Shown in pieces: positions 1-8,560 of a stretch of DNA of 42,861 nt. The notes below the pieces were generated by a model. The model was not told the DNA's origin and ran no database searches. It was given only the letters and a program-made list of their open reading frames with translations. This stretch comes from Spirochaetota bacterium (GTDB taxonomy: Bacteria; Spirochaetota; UBA4802; UBA5368), in assembly GCA_004297825.1 (NCBI GenBank), contig SCSX01000084.1:1-42861 (forward strand), written 5' to 3'. The first letter of the stretch is position 1. Each line of letters starts with the position of its first letter. Both the position numbers and the translations under genes were made by a program.

Positions 1-420
1 GGCGAGTATCTCAACCCCTACATCGAGAAGGTCGGGAAAAAGATCCTGATCATGTTCGACCTGAGCGAATGCACCTACCTGGACTCCACCTCGATCGGAT
101 TCATCGTGTCGCTTGCGCGCAAATGCGAGAAGTTTTCCCCCGAGCGCGTCGAGATCGTAAACCCGTCCCCCAAGAGCGAGGAGGCCCTCTCGAAGCTCTG
201 CTGCCTGGACACGTTCGGGATCGTTCACGGCGCGAAGCTGCCCGGAATCCCCCTCTTCGAGCTTGAACCATCGGCGCAGGGATTCGGCAGCAGGAAGAAC
301 GTCGAGCTCATGTTCCGGGCGCATAAAAGTCTGAGCGAGCTGAGCGACTCCAACAGGGAGGCCTTCGCGGAGCTCCTCGCGGAACTCAAGGCGGTCCTGG
401 ATCGGGGGACCATGAGATGA
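1..420 (+). CDS. STAS-domain protein, anti-sigma factor antagonist type (5' partial)
   Basis: The reading frame is open from the first base of the window, so the true start lies upstream and only the last 139 residues are visible. The visible part begins inside a STAS domain: a hydrophobic strand (KKILIMFDLS) leads into the Y-L-D-S-T-S-I-G-F motif. In anti-sigma antagonists (SpoIIAA/RsbV family) this Ser/Thr cluster is the site phosphorylated by the cognate anti-sigma kinase. After the STAS fold comes a C-terminal tail of about 50 residues rich in Glu and Leu, probably helical, which is longer than in minimal SpoIIAA. A role in a partner-switching cascade is inferred from family. The SpoIIE-type phosphatase further along the window could act on it, but nothing in the sequence links them directly. 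An acylphosphatase gene follows 37 nt downstream on the same strand. Confidence 0.85.
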   Translation, partial: GEYLNPYIEKVGKKILIMFDLSECTYLDSTSIGFIVSLARKCEKFSPERVEIVNPSPKSEEALSKLCCLDTFGIVHGAKLPGIPLFELEPSAQGFGSRKNVELMFRAHKSLSELSDSNREAFAELLAELKAVLDRGTMR

Positions 421-457
421 ATTTCACGGGAGCGTCAAAGGGCAGGGGGACGGATGC

Positions 458-733
458 ATGGCGCGTTCGCTGATACTCCACGGCAGGGTCCAAGGCGTGC
501 TGTGCCGGCACTACTGCAGCCAGTACGGAAAGCTGATGGGACTTCACGGATCCGCCTCTAATCTGGAGGACGGAACGGTGCAGGTGCTGCTCGCGACTGA
601 GGACGCGAAAAGGGCCGGGGAATACGCGCGGGCACTCGTCGATAACCCTTCGGGCGTGCGGTTTTTCGGAAAAATTGAGCGCGTGGAGATGGAGCCTTAT
701 TCGGGACCCATGGGCGGGGATTATACGTTTTAG
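458..733 (+). CDS. acyP: Acylphosphatase
   Basis: A 91-residue protein, the normal acylphosphatase length. Acylphosphatases hydrolyse the carboxyl-phosphate bond of acyl phosphates such as acetyl phosphate or 1,3-bisphosphoglycerate in the cytosol. The N-terminal signature reads HGRVQGVLCR, with the phosphate-binding loop followed by the catalytic arginine (Arg17). The second catalytic residue, the asparagine of the usual V-x-N-L-x-D-G motif, is present as SNLEDGTV (Asn35). The usual G-F of VQGVGFR is replaced by L-C, a modest departure. The ATG is preceded by AGGGGG at a spacing of eight. It probably shares a transcript with the STAS gene upstream and converges on the minus-strand metallopeptidase-like gene 12 nt further on. 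No intrinsic terminator is visible between them. Confidence 0.88.
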   Translation: MARSLILHGRVQGVLCRHYCSQYGKLMGLHGSASNLEDGTVQVLLATEDAKRAGEYARALVDNPSGVRFFGKIERVEMEPYSGPMGGDYTF

Positions 734-745
734 GTCCCGCGCCCC

Positions 746-1345
746 TCAGCCTGAGAGCACGGGTTTGGGCATCTTGAGGCGCCTGCCGCGGATACGCCTG
801 AACGCGCCCATGAGCCGCATGGAATCGAGCGATAGGAAATTGTAGTACGGGGTCCCCGCGATCCAGGCGTGAAATTCATTTAGATGTGCCTCGAACTGCC
901 GGTCGAAGGACGCCCTCGATCCGCCGTGCGCCGCCTTCACCCTCGCCATGCGCCGTATGTCCCCGTCGAATCCCGGGCCGATATGATGCAATTCGTGAAA
1001 AATGACCCGGAGCTTTTCCTCCGGCGGCAGGTTGAAAAACCTGGGGAAGTAAAAATACACCACGTACAGCTGCTCGCGCGCGCCGCTCATGACGCGCGGC
1101 ATCGTGTAGACGCGCCCCCGGTAGCGAAGCGTGGACGCCCCACCCTTGAAGCGCATCGGCACCAGCTTGCCGTAAATGGCGCCCCTTCCGCCCGCGCGGT
1201 TGGACGACATGCACACGAGCGTGCGCCCCGCGTCGATATGCGCGTACGCGGCGGATCGCGCGGCGATCTCCTGGATGATGCAGGTCAGCACGTCGGTGAC
1301 GTTGATGGAATCGGCGACCCGCGGCGGGGCGAGGGGAGCGCTCAT
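746..1345 (-). CDS. Putative zinc metallopeptidase with HExxH motif
   Basis: A 199-residue protein with a clear HExxH motif in VIFHELHHIGPGFDGD (His117, Glu118, His121), the zinc-binding and catalytic signature of many small metallopeptidases. It resembles proteins annotated as putative phage-type metallopeptidases (recalled as PF18894), a family recognised mainly by this motif. The C-terminus is basic. No signal peptide is visible, so a cytosolic location is likely. Its ATG lies 2 nt after the recN stop codon (TGACCATG), so translation is probably coupled to recN and the gene belongs to a nadK-recN operon. Whether it has peptidase activity, and on what, cannot be told from sequence. Confidence 0.65.
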   Translation of the reverse strand: MSAPLAPPRVADSINVTDVLTCIIQEIAARSAAYAHIDAGRTLVCMSSNRAGGRGAIYGKLVPMRFKGGASTLRYRGRVYTMPRVMSGAREQLYVVYFYFPRFFNLPPEEKLRVIFHELHHIGPGFDGDIRRMARVKAAHGGSRASFDRQFEAHLNEFHAWIAGTPYYNFLSLDSMRLMGAFRRIRGRRLKMPKPVLSG

Positions 1346-1347
1346 GG

Positions 1348-3057
1348 TCAGGGCTTTTTCTCCGCCAGGGAGACCAACTCCTCAGCGTGCTTCACGGAGA
1401 GCTCGGTAACCTTTTCGCCGGCGAGCATGCGGGCGACCTCGCGCACCTTTTCGGGGCGGGACAGAAGCTTCACCTGGGTCGTGACACGCCCGTTCGTGTT
1501 TTCCTTGAGCACCGAGAAATGGGAGTCCGACATGGCCGCGATCTGGGGCAGGTGCGTGACCACGAGCACCTGGCGTTCGGAGGCGAGGGACTTGAGCTTC
1601 CTTCCCACGACCTCGGCGATCTTGCCGCCCACGCCCGCGTCGACCTCGTCGAATATCAGGCTCTCCACGATGTCGGCGGCGAGTATTACCTTTTTAAGCG
1701 AGAGCATTATCCGCGACATCTCGCCGCCGGACGCGGCCTTGCGAAGCTGGCGCAAATCCTCGCCCGCGTTCGCCGAGAGCAGGAACTCGATCCGGTCCAG
1801 GCCGTGGGGGTAGAGCGCATAACGCTTGTTTTCGGTCTCGATCTCGCCGGTGTCGCTTATCTCCCGTTTGATGGAAATCCTGAACACGGTGCCCGCCATT
1901 CCCAGGTCCTTGAGCTCGCGCATGACACCTTCCTCGAGCGTCTGCGCCGCCTTGAGCCTCCTTGCAGAAAGGTCGAGGGCCGCCTCCTTTGCGGCCTTCA
2001 CCGTCGCGCGGTATTCGGCGTTGAGCTTTTCGATCTGTTCCTCGGAGGACGAGAACGCCTCGAGCTCCCTCTTCGATTTGTCGTTGAAGTCCAGGATCTC
2101 GCGGATGGACCCGCCGTATTTTTTCCGGAGGCTCCCTATGAGCGCGAGCCGCTCCTCGACCTCGTTCACGCGCTCGGGCGAGAAGCTGATCGTCTTCTCG
2201 AAATCGCGCAGGCTCGCCGCGGCGTCCTCGAGCCCGTACAGCGATTCCTTCACGCTCTCGAGCACCCCGGATATCTTCGCGTCGAAATCCGATATCGAGG
2301 ACAGGCTCGCGTCCACCTTCTTGAGCGCGGGAATGATCCCCCCGTCGCCCTTGAGGAGCGAAGCCGACGTCGCGAGCTCGCGGAAGAGCTTTTCCGAGTT
2401 CTGGAGGAGAATGGACTCGTTCTTGAGCGCCTCGTCCTCGCCGGGAACGAGCTTCGCCGTCTCGATCTCCCGGATCACGAACGAGAGATACTCGACCTTC
2501 CGTGCCTTCTCCTTCTCGTCCACCTCGAACGAGCTGATCCTGTCCTTGAGCTCCTGGAGCTTTTTATAGAGACCGCCTATGTTCTCGACGAGCGCGCCGT
2601 GGCCGGCGTAGCTGTCCAGGATCTCGCGGTGCTTGGCCACCTTCATGATGTTCTGGTGCTCGTTCTGGCCGTGTATGTCGACCAGGTACTCGCCGATCTC
2701 CTGGAGCCGGGAGATCGGGATTTGCGCGGAATTCGCGAAGCAGCGCCCCTTTCCGTTGGTGTAGATCTCGCGGCGCAGCACCAGCGTGTCGTCGTCGCAG
2801 TCGATGCCCGATTCGTCCAGGATGGACTTTATCTGCGGCAGCGCGGTCACGTCGAACACGCCTTCGAGCGTGGCCCGTTCGAAGCCGGATCGTATCTGGT
2901 CCGTGGTCATCTTGTCGCCCAGGACCCCGGAGAGGGCGTCTATGAGGATGGACTTGCCCGCCCCCGTCTCACCCGTGAGAATGTTGAGCCCCCGGCCGAA
3001 CTGGATCTTCAGGTCGTCTATGATTACGAAGTTTTTTATGCGGAGCTCATTCAGCAT
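1348..3057 (-). CDS. recN: DNA repair protein RecN
   Basis: A 569-residue SMC-like ATPase of standard RecN length, used in double-strand-break repair by recombination. Domains in order: an N-terminal half ATPase with Walker A GETGAGKS (residues 29-36) and the DIHGQNEHQ Q-loop region (about 127-135); a long charged coiled-coil middle (about 160-380); and a C-terminal half ATPase with the ABC signature ASGGEMSR (442-449), Walker B LIFDEVD (467-473) and the RecN-typical GVGGKIAEVVG and VTHLPQIAA stretches. It starts 9 nt after the nadK stop, with TAGGAAA ahead of the ATG, and a metallopeptidase-like gene follows directly. nadK-recN adjacency is common in bacteria, which supports both calls. No LexA-like operator was recognised. 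Confidence 0.97.
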   Translation of the reverse strand: MLNELRIKNFVIIDDLKIQFGRGLNILTGETGAGKSILIDALSGVLGDKMTTDQIRSGFERATLEGVFDVTALPQIKSILDESGIDCDDDTLVLRREIYTNGKGRCFANSAQIPISRLQEIGEYLVDIHGQNEHQNIMKVAKHREILDSYAGHGALVENIGGLYKKLQELKDRISSFEVDEKEKARKVEYLSFVIREIETAKLVPGEDEALKNESILLQNSEKLFRELATSASLLKGDGGIIPALKKVDASLSSISDFDAKISGVLESVKESLYGLEDAAASLRDFEKTISFSPERVNEVEERLALIGSLRKKYGGSIREILDFNDKSKRELEAFSSSEEQIEKLNAEYRATVKAAKEAALDLSARRLKAAQTLEEGVMRELKDLGMAGTVFRISIKREISDTGEIETENKRYALYPHGLDRIEFLLSANAGEDLRQLRKAASGGEMSRIMLSLKKVILAADIVESLIFDEVDAGVGGKIAEVVGRKLKSLASERQVLVVTHLPQIAAMSDSHFSVLKENTNGRVTTQVKLLSRPEKVREVARMLAGEKVTELSVKHAEELVSLAEKKP

Positions 3058-3066
3058 GCGTGTTTC

Positions 3067-3969
3067 CTACTCGTTCAGGTTCCTGCCCCAGCCCAGCTTC
3101 CGGCGGAGTATCTCGTAGAAGTCCCGCTCGGGGTGGGGGATCAGGCTCACTTTAAGATGGGTTCCGTCGATAAGCACCTCGTCGCCGCCCACGATGGAAA
3201 TCGCCTCCTGCCCGTCAATGGTGAGGAGCAGGTTCTCGAACGGGGAGATGATGCTCGCCTTCAGCGTTGTCGCGGAGGGGATCACCATGGGCCGCGCCGC
3301 GAGGGTGTGGGGGCAGATGGGATTTATAATATACACGTTGTCGATCGCGGGGCTCAGGATGGGTCCTCCCGCCGAGAGCGAATAGGCGGTGGAACCGGTC
3401 GCGGTGGCGATGATGAGGCCATCCCCGGCATAGCAGTTGAGAAAGCGGTTGTCGAGCTCCAGTTGTATCCGTATGGGACGCGAGAAGGCCCCCTTGGAAA
3501 TCACCGCGTCGTTCAGGAACGGAGCCGTCTGGATCACGCGGCCTTCGCGCACATGCCTGGCTTGCAGCAGGGCGCGCGTCGCGATCGTGTACCTGCCCTC
3601 CAGCACGGGGCCTAGATATTTGAAGGCCTCCTCCTGGGAAAATTCGGTAAGGAAGCCGAGCCTTCCGCGGTTGATCCCGAAGAGCGGCACGTTCCCGGAC
3701 GCGAAGAGCCGTGCGGCGCGCAGAAAGGTGCCGTCCCCGCCCACCACGACCACGAGCTTCGCGTCCTCGATGAATTCGCGGCCCCCGGCTACGTACCCGG
3801 CGAAATCGCGCGCCCTGAGCATGGAAAGCTCGGGCAACAGGGGTTTCGCCCCATGTGCTTCAAGGAAGCCGATCAATTCCCGAAGGAAGGGAAGGGAGGC
3901 CTCGTCGTCGGGCCGCAGGTGTATGGATACGGGGATGGTCATGGGACGCTTTTCAGGTACGACCAGCAT
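3067..3969 (-). CDS. nadK: NAD kinase
   Basis: A 300-residue ATP-NAD kinase that phosphorylates NAD+ to NADP+ in the cytosol. The hallmark GGDGT motif is at residues 77-81 (Asp79 is the catalytic base). The later conserved blocks are all present: NDAVISKG, the glycine-rich T-A-T-G-S-T-A-Y-S-L-S-A-G-G-P block, and the N-P-I-C-P-H-T-L-A-A-R-P block that forms the substrate site. The start is uncertain. The first ATG (3969) gives nine extra residues before a second Met at 3942, and neither has a good Shine-Dalgarno sequence. It is the first gene of nadK-recN-metallopeptidase. The 150-nt gap upstream toward the aminopeptidase holds only a weak hairpin near 3999-4016. Confidence 0.96.
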   Translation of the reverse strand: MLVVPEKRPMTIPVSIHLRPDDEASLPFLRELIGFLEAHGAKPLLPELSMLRARDFAGYVAGGREFIEDAKLVVVVGGDGTFLRAARLFASGNVPLFGINRGRLGFLTEFSQEEAFKYLGPVLEGRYTIATRALLQARHVREGRVIQTAPFLNDAVISKGAFSRPIRIQLELDNRFLNCYAGDGLIIATATGSTAYSLSAGGPILSPAIDNVYIINPICPHTLAARPMVIPSATTLKASIISPFENLLLTIDGQEAISIVGGDEVLIDGTHLKVSLIPHPERDFYEILRRKLGWGRNLNE

Positions 3970-4119
3970 GATATGTCACATGAGCGCGGCGTCAATTAAA
4001 AAACCCCGGTTTTCGTCAGTTCTTTTAGTCATAGCTGCGATACCACGGTCTCTATACGAATCTTCCGTTCAAAGTAAGGACAAAAAACACGGGGCGCAGG
4101 GCGGTTTTGCAGGCTTCTC

Positions 4120-5214
4120 CTACCAGGGCAGGAAGGCGCCGTCGCGGTATATGAGCTCGCCGTCGGCGAGGATCTCCCCGCCCCCGCGCATGTCCGCGAT
4201 CAGGTCGATATGAACACCGGAGACGTTCTTCCCGCCCGTCTCGGGATAGGACGCGCCTATGGCCATGTGCACTGTCCCGCCTATCTTCTCGTCGAAAAGC
4301 ATGTTCTTCATGAATCTGGTTATACCGGCATTTGTTCCGATAGCCGCCTCGCCGAAACGACGCGCCCCGGGCACCTCGAAGATGCGGTCCAGGAACTCCC
4401 TGCCCTCGCCGGCCTCCCAGCGCACGACCAGCCCGTCGCGCACCTCGAGCTCGACGTCGCGCACCTCCTGTCCCATGACGATCGCGGGAAAGCTGAACAT
4501 GATCTTCCCGTTGACCGAGTCCTCGACCGGGGAGGTGAACACCTCTCCCGAGGGCATGTTCCTCCGGCCGTCGGAGTTGATCCATGTACGTCCCTTCACC
4601 GAAAAACTCACGTCGACGCCGGGCGCGCGGTAGTGGACGAGCCCCGCCCGGTTCAGCCGGTTTACCGCGCGCTCCTGGGCGTCATGGACGGCGCGCCACG
4701 CCGCGGCCGGGTCCTCCCGGTCCAGGAAGCACGCCGATTCCACGAACGCGGAAAGCTCATCGAGGGACATGCCCGATTCCTGGGCCTGGGCCTCCGTGGG
4801 AAATTCGCACAGGGTCCACCTGAGCGCGCCGGCGGCCGCGCGCCTCATGAACAGATCCTTGACGGGAGCCTGGGCCTCGCTCGCGGCGCGCTTCCTGTCC
4901 GGGTCGGCCGCGGCGAGCTCCTTCAAATTGTACGGCGCGCGGATGTTGAGGACGGCGTCATAGCGCTCGGTGACGAGCTGCCGGAGGGGCGATACGCGGG
5001 AAAGCTGTTCGGGACCGGCTTCGTCGAAGAATATTTTTTCCATTCCGGCGAGCTCGATCCACGTATCGGGATGGGCCCCCGCGCGCAGGGCGGCGCGGTA
5101 TACCTCGCGGACGAGCGGCCCGGCGAGCGGGGTCGCATTGATCGCCAGGGCGTCGCCCTTCCCGAGCCCAAGGCAGTAATCGACGAGCAACGAAGCGTAT
5201 TTTCGGTAATCCAT
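4120..5214 (-). CDS. M29-family aminopeptidase
   Basis: A 364-residue peptidase of the AmpS/AmpT/PepS group (MEROPS M29), a dinuclear metal exopeptidase that removes N-terminal residues from peptides in the cytosol. The conserved C-terminal active-site blocks are visible: NMPSGEVFTSP (Glu223), FGEAAIGTN (Glu289), GGTVHMAIG (His316) and SGVHID (His335, Asp337), matching the family's E-E-H-H-D metal ligands. I place the start at 5214 because GGGAGG lies 9 nt upstream of that ATG. The longer frame starting at 5280 would run through a 21-bp perfect stem-loop that sits between this gene and the upstream kinase gene. The gene is therefore probably transcribed from its own or a read-through message. 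Confidence 0.93.
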   Translation of the reverse strand: MDYRKYASLLVDYCLGLGKGDALAINATPLAGPLVREVYRAALRAGAHPDTWIELAGMEKIFFDEAGPEQLSRVSPLRQLVTERYDAVLNIRAPYNLKELAAADPDRKRAASEAQAPVKDLFMRRAAAGALRWTLCEFPTEAQAQESGMSLDELSAFVESACFLDREDPAAAWRAVHDAQERAVNRLNRAGLVHYRAPGVDVSFSVKGRTWINSDGRRNMPSGEVFTSPVEDSVNGKIMFSFPAIVMGQEVRDVELEVRDGLVVRWEAGEGREFLDRIFEVPGARRFGEAAIGTNAGITRFMKNMLFDEKIGGTVHMAIGASYPETGGKNVSGVHIDLIADMRGGGEILADGELIYRDGAFLPW

Positions 5215-5241
5215 CGCGGCGTGCCTCCCGGAAAAGTTGAA

Positions 5242-5287
5242 CGCGCCCATGAAGGCGCGGAAACGCTTCCGCGCCTTCATGGGCGCG
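5242..5287 (-). terminator. Perfect 21-bp stem-loop between kinase and aminopeptidase genes
   Basis: Bases 5242-5262 and 5267-5287 are exact reverse complements, separated by a 4-base loop. The element starts 9 nt after the kinase/phosphatase stop and ends 27 nt before the aminopeptidase start. On the minus strand it is followed by TTCAACTTTTCC, a broken T-tract, so it may act as a terminator or as a processing or stabilising hairpin. A chance match of this length is very unlikely. Confidence 0.7.
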
Positions 5288-5296
5288 CCCGGTCGA

Positions 5297-8056
5297 TCAT
5301 TCGACCACGTCTATCACGATGAGGGTGAAATCGTCGTCAAGACGCGTCTGGGCACCTCCCCCCTTCCACGCGGTGACCGTTTCGAGCACGCGTTGGCTGA
5401 AATCCCTGCAGCCCATGTGCGCGCTTTCCTCGATGAGCCTGAAAAAGTTAGGGTAGCCGAAAAACTCGCCGGAGGCGTTGCGCGATTCGGGGATGCAGTC
5501 CGTGAAAAGTATCACGCGGTCCCCCTCGTCGATTTCGGTGCTCCGCGTCGTGTATTCGGAGGAAACGTCCACACCCAGCGGCCGTTCGTTCTGGCGTTCG
5601 TAGCGGACCTTGCGCTCGCGGCGCTTCATGACGATCATGGGGCAGTGGCCGGCGTTGGCATGGAGGATCCGCCTGTTGGCGAGGTCGAGCAGGCTGTAAC
5701 AGGTGGTCGCGAACTGGCCGTGGGTATACGCCGACATGACGGTATTCATTCCCTTCATGAGCGTCGAAGGATCGCGTACGTCTTCCTTGTAGACCGAGTA
5801 GGTGGCCTGGAGCATCGCGCTCACGAAGGCCGCGGGGATACCGTGACCGGTAACGTCGGCGATGAGCACTCCCATCTCGGACGGGCCAAGCACGTTGAAA
5901 TCGTAAAAGTCGCCACCCACCTCGTGCATGGGGCGGTAGAGCACGCTGGTCTCCAGTCCCTTCATGTAGGGCGCCTTTTCCGGGAGGAGCGTGCTCTGGA
6001 TCTCCTGGGCCAGGCGCATCTCCCTCTGGAGCATGGAGAGGCGCTGGTGTTCTTTCATGGAGCTCTTTATGGTGATGAGGCTCCTCACGCGCGCGAGCAG
6101 CTCGGAGCGGTTGACCGGCTTGGTCAGATAATCGTTGGCGCCCGCCTCGATGCCGGTTACCATATCCTCGGCCTTGCTCTTGGCCGTGAGCATGAGCACG
6201 GGAAGCTCGTGGGGCGGATACTTCTGGCGGATTCTCTTGCAGACATCGTAGCCCGATACGAAGGGGAGCATGACGTCCAGGAGGATCAGGTCCGGCGAGA
6301 GCCCCTCCTCGAGCAACGCGAGGGCCTGGGGTCCGCTCGTCGCCGTCACCACCTGGTACCCCTCGAGGGTCAGGAAGTTGACGAGCACCTGGATGATGAC
6401 CGGCTCGTCGTCCACCACGAGGATCTTCCTGCCCGAGCGCGACGCCTTTTCCGAGACCGTGGGATTGATAATCTCGCCATGCACGGACAGGGAGGGCGGC
6501 TCGGGAAGCGCGGCGCGCCCGGTTTCGGGCGGCTCGTGGGCGATTTTCTCGAACGAGCGCTTCAGGGTGAAATGGAAGGCCGAGCCCTTTCCCGGCTCGG
6601 ATTCCGCCCAGATGGCGCCGCCGTGAAGCTCGACAAGCCGCTTGGTGATGGAGAGCCCCAGTCCCATCCCGCCGAACGCCCTGGTATCGGAGCCGTCCGC
6701 CTGCTCGAAATACTCGAAGATACCGGCGAGCCGCTCACGGGAAATGCCTATCCCCGTGTCCCGCACGGTGATGATCGTCATCCCCGGCCGCTCCGGGCTC
6801 TCCGAGGCCGAGATGGTGATGTCGCCCCGTTCGGTGAACTTGATCGCGTTGCCCACGAGGTTGACGAGCACCTGTTGCAGGCGGTTCCGGTCGCCGTACA
6901 CGCGCGCGATATCGGGGGGGATCGTGTTGTGGAAGGCGATCTCCTTCTTCCGCCGCAGCGGCTCCAGCACCGAGATCACGAGCTGGCATATGGAATGAAT
7001 GTTCACGGGTTCCATCGAAAGGATGATATCCTGATGCCTGAGCTGCGAAAAATCCAGGATATCATTCACCAGGTCCGAGAGCCGCCTGCCGCTCGCGGTG
7101 ACGAGCGAGAGGTTGTGCCGGGCTTCCGGGTTGAGCTCGCCGGCGGAGCCTTCCAGGAGCGATTCGGCGATGCCTGTGATCCCGTAGAGCGGGGTGCGGA
7201 TTTCGTGGGAGATATTGGCGAGGAATTCGTCCTTGAGCTCGTTCACGCGCCGCAGTTCCCTGTTCATGACCTCGAGACGGGCGATCTGCTGCTTGAGACC
7301 CTCGGCAAGATTATTGAAGGTCATCGCGAGGCTGCCTACCTCGTCGTGCGCCGTAACCTTTACCCGGTAGTCAAGGTCCCCTTTCTCGAATCGCTGGACG
7401 CCGGAGGTGAGATCCTGGATGGGTTTCGTGATGAGGTACCCGAACAGCAGGGCGAGGGCGCCCGCGAAGGCGATAATGACGACGAGAGAAAGGAGGACAA
7501 TCGCGCGTATGCGGTATACCGGCTTGAGGGCGATACTGCGCGAAAAAATGAGGCGTCCGATGCAGAGCGAGGGGGTACGCGTGCCCGTTTCCAGGGAGGC
7601 ATACTCGTAACAGGTGCCCTCGACCCCCGGCAGGGTCGTTTCGTTGGGCACGGGAAGCTTTTTCAAGCGATCAATCTCCGTGTTGTCCAGGCGGCCGGGG
7701 GCGACTTCTTTCCCCGCCAGTACGGTTGTCGAATAGCTCGCCAGCACCAGGCCGTGGAACTCCTCCCTTTTCGAGATGAGGATGGCATCCGCGTAGACCA
7801 GCCCGTATTCCCGGAGATTTTCGAGCATCGAGAGGGTGTCCTGTATATCGACGCGTGACGCCTCGATATCGCCCCCGTTCAGCAGCAGGGTGTTCGATGC
7901 CGACCGGGAGAGGATCCAGCTGTAATATTTGCCCTGCTGGGAAAGCGTGTCCAGGCTCTCGTTTTCCGCCTGGCTGAGTATGAACAGCCCGAAAGGGACG
8001 GTGGAAGCGACAATGATGAACACGAAAATGATTATGAGCTTATATTTTATTTTCAT
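5297..8056 (-). CDS. Membrane hybrid histidine kinase / receiver / SpoIIE-type phosphatase fusion
   Basis: A 919-residue signalling protein joining two regulatory logics. Order: TM1 (about 6-27), periplasmic sensor (about 30-180), TM2 (about 184-208), HAMP (about 208-260), HisKA with NISHEIRTPL (His284), HATPase with N-box NLVGNAIKF, G1 DTGIGI and G2 GMGLGLSI (about 390-500), receiver with DD549-550, phosphoacceptor Asp594 and Lys646, then a PP2C/SpoIIE phosphatase (about 675-919). The phosphatase has GGDFYDF (Asp716), ADVTGHG (Asp734) and a terminal DDDFTL (about 907-912) as metal-binding acidic residues. The likely output is dephosphorylation of a STAS antagonist, controlled by phosphorylation of the receiver. 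A STAS gene is transcribed divergently 177 nt away and is the natural candidate substrate. No sensor ligand can be inferred, and no Shine-Dalgarno sequence is obvious. Confidence 0.93.
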   Translation of the reverse strand: MKIKYKLIIIFVFIIVASTVPFGLFILSQAENESLDTLSQQGKYYSWILSRSASNTLLLNGGDIEASRVDIQDTLSMLENLREYGLVYADAILISKREEFHGLVLASYSTTVLAGKEVAPGRLDNTEIDRLKKLPVPNETTLPGVEGTCYEYASLETGTRTPSLCIGRLIFSRSIALKPVYRIRAIVLLSLVVIIAFAGALALLFGYLITKPIQDLTSGVQRFEKGDLDYRVKVTAHDEVGSLAMTFNNLAEGLKQQIARLEVMNRELRRVNELKDEFLANISHEIRTPLYGITGIAESLLEGSAGELNPEARHNLSLVTASGRRLSDLVNDILDFSQLRHQDIILSMEPVNIHSICQLVISVLEPLRRKKEIAFHNTIPPDIARVYGDRNRLQQVLVNLVGNAIKFTERGDITISASESPERPGMTIITVRDTGIGISRERLAGIFEYFEQADGSDTRAFGGMGLGLSITKRLVELHGGAIWAESEPGKGSAFHFTLKRSFEKIAHEPPETGRAALPEPPSLSVHGEIINPTVSEKASRSGRKILVVDDEPVIIQVLVNFLTLEGYQVVTATSGPQALALLEEGLSPDLILLDVMLPFVSGYDVCKRIRQKYPPHELPVLMLTAKSKAEDMVTGIEAGANDYLTKPVNRSELLARVRSLITIKSSMKEHQRLSMLQREMRLAQEIQSTLLPEKAPYMKGLETSVLYRPMHEVGGDFYDFNVLGPSEMGVLIADVTGHGIPAAFVSAMLQATYSVYKEDVRDPSTLMKGMNTVMSAYTHGQFATTCYSLLDLANRRILHANAGHCPMIVMKRRERKVRYERQNERPLGVDVSSEYTTRSTEIDEGDRVILFTDCIPESRNASGEFFGYPNFFRLIEESAHMGCRDFSQRVLETVTAWKGGGAQTRLDDDFTLIVIDVVE

Positions 8057-8233
8057 GAATAGCGTAAAAATCTTTACATATTCTGATTCAGTATACAGTA
8101 TTAACCCAGGTGGGCGTTATTTCAACACTTTTATGCCAATAAAGGGCAGGGTTGAGCAACTTTTCTGCTTTACACGCGGGGTTCGATGAACGAAATTATT
8201 ATAGAACTCGATCCACTCGAAGAGGTTCCACCC

Positions 8234-8560
8234 ATGCAATACAATCTGGTTGAACACGCGGACTTCAATATTCTCGAAGTTGAAGATTACGTGAGTGTTT
8301 ATAATATCGATGACTTCAAGCGTCTGCTGTTCGATGTCACGGGAGGCAAGCATAAGAACGTCGCCCTCGAACTCCAGATGAACGGCACCCACATGGATTC
8401 CAGCGTTATCAGCGCCCTGATATCGGCCCAAAAGAAGATGAAGGCGCTGGGGGGCCAGTTCGTGCTCCTCAACATAGCCGAAGAGCTCAAGAATATCTTT
8501 ATCCTCGCCGGGCTAAGGGACTTTTTTACCATTTACAACAGCCGAAAGGAGCTCCTCTGA
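8234..8560 (+). CDS. STAS-domain anti-sigma factor antagonist
   Basis: A protein of about 108 residues spanning one complete STAS domain. The signature segment is HMDSSVISALI, where the D-S-S is the expected phosphorylatable Ser of the SpoIIAA/RsbV family. It is followed by the conserved FVLLNIAEELKNIF and LRDFFTIY stretches. I prefer the ATG at 8234, which has AGAGG eight nt upstream. An in-frame ATG at 8186 adds 16 residues but lacks a good ribosome site. The gene is divergent from the SpoIIE-phosphatase fusion, consistent with a phosphatase/antagonist pair. Its 3' end overlaps the convergent ubiE gene by 48 nt. The anti-sigma kinase and sigma factor that would complete the circuit are not in the window. 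Confidence 0.88.
   Translation: MQYNLVEHADFNILEVEDYVSVYNIDDFKRLLFDVTGGKHKNVALELQMNGTHMDSSVISALISAQKKMKALGGQFVLLNIAEELKNIFILAGLRDFFTIYNSRKELL

Noticed and set aside
4052-4585. Long arginine/glycine-rich open frames on either strand opposite real genes (also around 1387-3615, 5237-7858 and 17972-19057)
   Set aside because: GC-rich shadow frames: no family motifs, no ribosome sites, skewed Arg/Gly/Ala/His composition, and each fully overlaps a gene with clear conserved motifs.
8186-8233. Upstream start for the STAS gene at 8186
   Set aside because: No ribosome site, and the 16 extra residues fall outside the STAS fold; 8234 has AGAGG at good spacing.
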